This document shows positions 13,072-14,369 of a stretch of 14,369 nt of DNA, one piece after another. Position 1 is the first letter of the stretch; each line of letters starts with the position of its first letter. Source of the DNA: Alphaproteobacteria bacterium (GTDB lineage Bacteria > Pseudomonadota > Alphaproteobacteria > GCA-2731375). The position numbers and the translations under genes are program-made. Under the pieces are notes generated by a model, which was given only the letters and a program-made list of their open reading frames with translations, was not told where the DNA came from and did no database searches. The stretch lies in NCBI GenBank assembly GCA_030746295.1, contig JASLMY010000120.1:1-14369 (forward strand), given 5' to 3'.

Positions 13072-13995
13072 CTATTCCTCGAGGATTTCGTCGATCCGCT
13101 CCGGTGCAATCCGGACCTCGACCCCGGCCCGCTCCTCCTGCAACAGCATCGCGGAGCGGGAATCTCGTCCGGCCCAACCGCGGTTGATCGCCTCGGTCAT
13201 CTCCTGCAGCGTCAGGTTGGCGAGCCGCATCGGCACCTCGAACTGTCGGCCGACCTCGACCGCCAGCGCCACGTCCTTGCGGGCCAACGCCAGGGCGAAG
13301 TCGGGCGGGTCGAAGCGGCCGGGGAGGAAATTGCGCGACATGGTGTCGAAGGTGCGCCGGCGGCCGAGCGCGCCGTGCCTGACCGCTCGCCACAGGCCCT
13401 CAGGATCGACGCCGGCCTTGACGCCCATGGTGAAGGTCTCGGCCAGCGCGGTCTGTAGGATGTAGCCCGAGCAGTTGTGCACCAGCTTGGCGACCGAGCC
13501 GGCGCCGATCGGGCCGACGTAGTAGGGCTGGTCGCCCATCGCCTTCAGCGCCGGCAGGAAGCGCTCGTAGGTGGCCTCGTCGCCGCCGACCCAGATCGCC
13601 AGACGGCCGCTCTTGGCGCCGTCCGGGCCGCCGCTGACCGGCGCGTCCAGCACTTCGACGCCCTGCTCCTGGAAGGCGGCGTGCAGACTGCGCATCAGGG
13701 TTGGCGAGTTGGTCGAGAGGTCGAAGAAGGCTTGGCCCGAGCGGACGCCCTCGATCAGCCCGCCCTCGCCGAGCGCCACCGCCTCGACCTCGGGCGGGCC
13801 CGGCAGCGAGGTGAAGACGACCTCGCTCTCCGCCGCGACCGCGCGGGGGCCGTCGGCCCAGGCGGCACCCGCTTCCAAATGGGGCTCGGCCGTGGCCGCG
13901 TCGAGGTCATGGACCACCAGCTCGTGCCCGCCCTTCAGCGCGTTCATGGCGATGCTGGCCCCCATGGTGCCGAGGCCGATGAAACCGATTTTCAT
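13072..13995 (-). CDS. NAD(P)-dependent beta-hydroxyacid dehydrogenase (HIBADH-like)
   Basis: A 307-residue reductase of the 3-hydroxyisobutyrate dehydrogenase/tartronate semialdehyde reductase family, oxidising a beta-hydroxyacid or reducing the matching semialdehyde. The ATG at 13993-13995 (complement) has AAGGAG 6 nt upstream. The Rossmann motif is GLGTMG (7-12), with Asp30 at the end of the second strand favouring NAD over NADP. The substrate motif DAPVSGGPDGAKSG lies at 117-130, and the catalytic Lys is Lys170 in GAGSVAKLVHN (164-174), with Asn174. The C-terminal helical domain is complete. It sits between the MBL-fold gene (34-nt gap) and the CMD gene (42 nt), consistent with one operon. 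The exact substrate is unknown. Confidence 0.93.
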   Translation of the reverse strand: MKIGFIGLGTMGASIAMNALKGGHELVVHDLDAATAEPHLEAGAAWADGPRAVAAESEVVFTSLPGPPEVEAVALGEGGLIEGVRSGQAFFDLSTNSPTLMRSLHAAFQEQGVEVLDAPVSGGPDGAKSGRLAIWVGGDEATYERFLPALKAMGDQPYYVGPIGAGSVAKLVHNCSGYILQTALAETFTMGVKAGVDPEGLWRAVRHGALGRRRTFDTMSRNFLPGRFDPPDFALALARKDVALAVEVGRQFEVPMRLANLTLQEMTEAINRGWAGRDSRSAMLLQEERAGVEVRIAPERIDEILEE

Positions 13996-14029
13996 GTCTC
14001 ACTCCTTCGTTCGAATGTCCGTGTTGGGC

Positions 14030-14369
14030 TCACGCCGCGGGCGCCACGTCCAGCCGCGCGACGATGCCCTCGAGGTCCGGTGACGGCGCCGGGTAGCGTC
14101 GCAGCACTTCGGGGTCGTGGCCGGGCACGATGTGGGCGTCCGACGGCGCCAGCCGCCTGAGCCGGCGGTAGCCCTCCAACATCTGCAACATGTCGACATG
14201 GGTCAGGAACGGCGTGCCGTCGGTCAGGCTCTCGTAGTAATGCGCCGCGTCCGAGGCCAACAGCACCCGGCCGCGCGCCGTCTCTACGCTGACCGACTGT
14301 AGGCCGTTGGTGTGCCCGGGGATGTGGTGCACGGCGATGCCAGGCCAGAGCTCCTCGTCGCCGGCATGG
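14030..14369 (-). CDS. MBL-fold metallohydrolase (partial, N-terminus outside window)
   Basis: The C-terminal 112 residues of a metallo-beta-lactamase-fold hydrolase; the frame stays open to the right edge, so the N-terminus with the main HxHxDH zinc motif is missing. Visible metal-site elements are HHIPGHT (His of the PGHT motif), LLASDA with the bridging Asp, and HIVPGHDPEV near the C-terminus, a layout typical of N-acyl-homoserine-lactone-lactonase-like and related lactonases. The GTG at 14330-14332 (complement) is internal to the fold, not the true start. It is the first visible gene of a minus-strand operon with the dehydrogenase and the CMD-like protein. Ring opening of a lactone, or thioester/ester hydrolysis, would fit those neighbours; quorum quenching is not shown. 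Confidence 0.85.
   Translation of the reverse strand, partial: HAGDEELWPGIAVHHIPGHTNGLQSVSVETARGRVLLASDAAHYYESLTDGTPFLTHVDMLQMLEGYRRLRRLAPSDAHIVPGHDPEVLRRYPAPSPDLEGIVARLDVAPAA

Overview
This is about 14.4 kb of high-GC bacterial DNA. The codon use and the mix of families suggest a metabolically versatile Alphaproteobacterium, perhaps Rhodospirillales- or Rhizobiales-like. That is an inference from gene content; no rRNA or other marker gene is present. There is no tRNA, CRISPR array, insertion sequence or phage gene. The window reads as an accessory catabolic region made of short one- to four-gene blocks that alternate in direction.

Layout. (1) 1-994: an AT-richer left end with several small inverted repeats and one small unrecognised basic protein (401-691). 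(2) 995-5097, plus strand: an L-asparaginase-fold enzyme with altered substrate-binding residues, a PaaG-like enoyl-CoA isomerase/hydratase, an orphan HypE/PurM-like AIR-synthase-fold protein and a DAO-family FAD oxidoreductase. The last two look like one transcription unit with its own promoter. (3) 5119-5955, minus: a luciferase-like (LLM) flavin/F420 oxidoreductase, divergent from (4) 6117-7929, plus: a 61-residue paired-CxxC protein followed by a Baeyer-Villiger-type flavin monooxygenase. (5) 7940-9163, minus: an MFS transporter, divergent from 9324-10025, plus: a stand-alone class I glutamine amidotransferase with an intact Cys-His-Glu triad. (6) 10047-12239, minus: a large N,N-dimethylformamidase beta-subunit-like protein, divergent from 12372-12698, plus: a NIPSNAP protein. 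Their shared 132-bp control region holds three CGTACG palindromes. (7) 12721-14369, minus: a probable operon of metallo-beta-lactamase-fold hydrolase (cut by the window edge), 3-hydroxyisobutyrate dehydrogenase-like reductase and carboxymuconolactone decarboxylase-like protein.

Functional theme. Amide or C-N chemistry recurs (asparaginase-like, glutamine amidotransferase, dimethylformamidase-like), next to flavin oxidoreductases and CoA/lactone chemistry. This fits breakdown of an unknown amide- or ring-containing compound, with the MFS protein as a candidate importer. No single pathway can be proven. The best leads are the asparaginase-fold enzyme that keeps its catalytic Thr/Thr/Lys but has lost the residues that recognise an amino-acid substrate, the dimethylformamidase-like large subunit with no visible small subunit, the AIR-synthase-like/DAO gene pair, and the CGTACG cluster.
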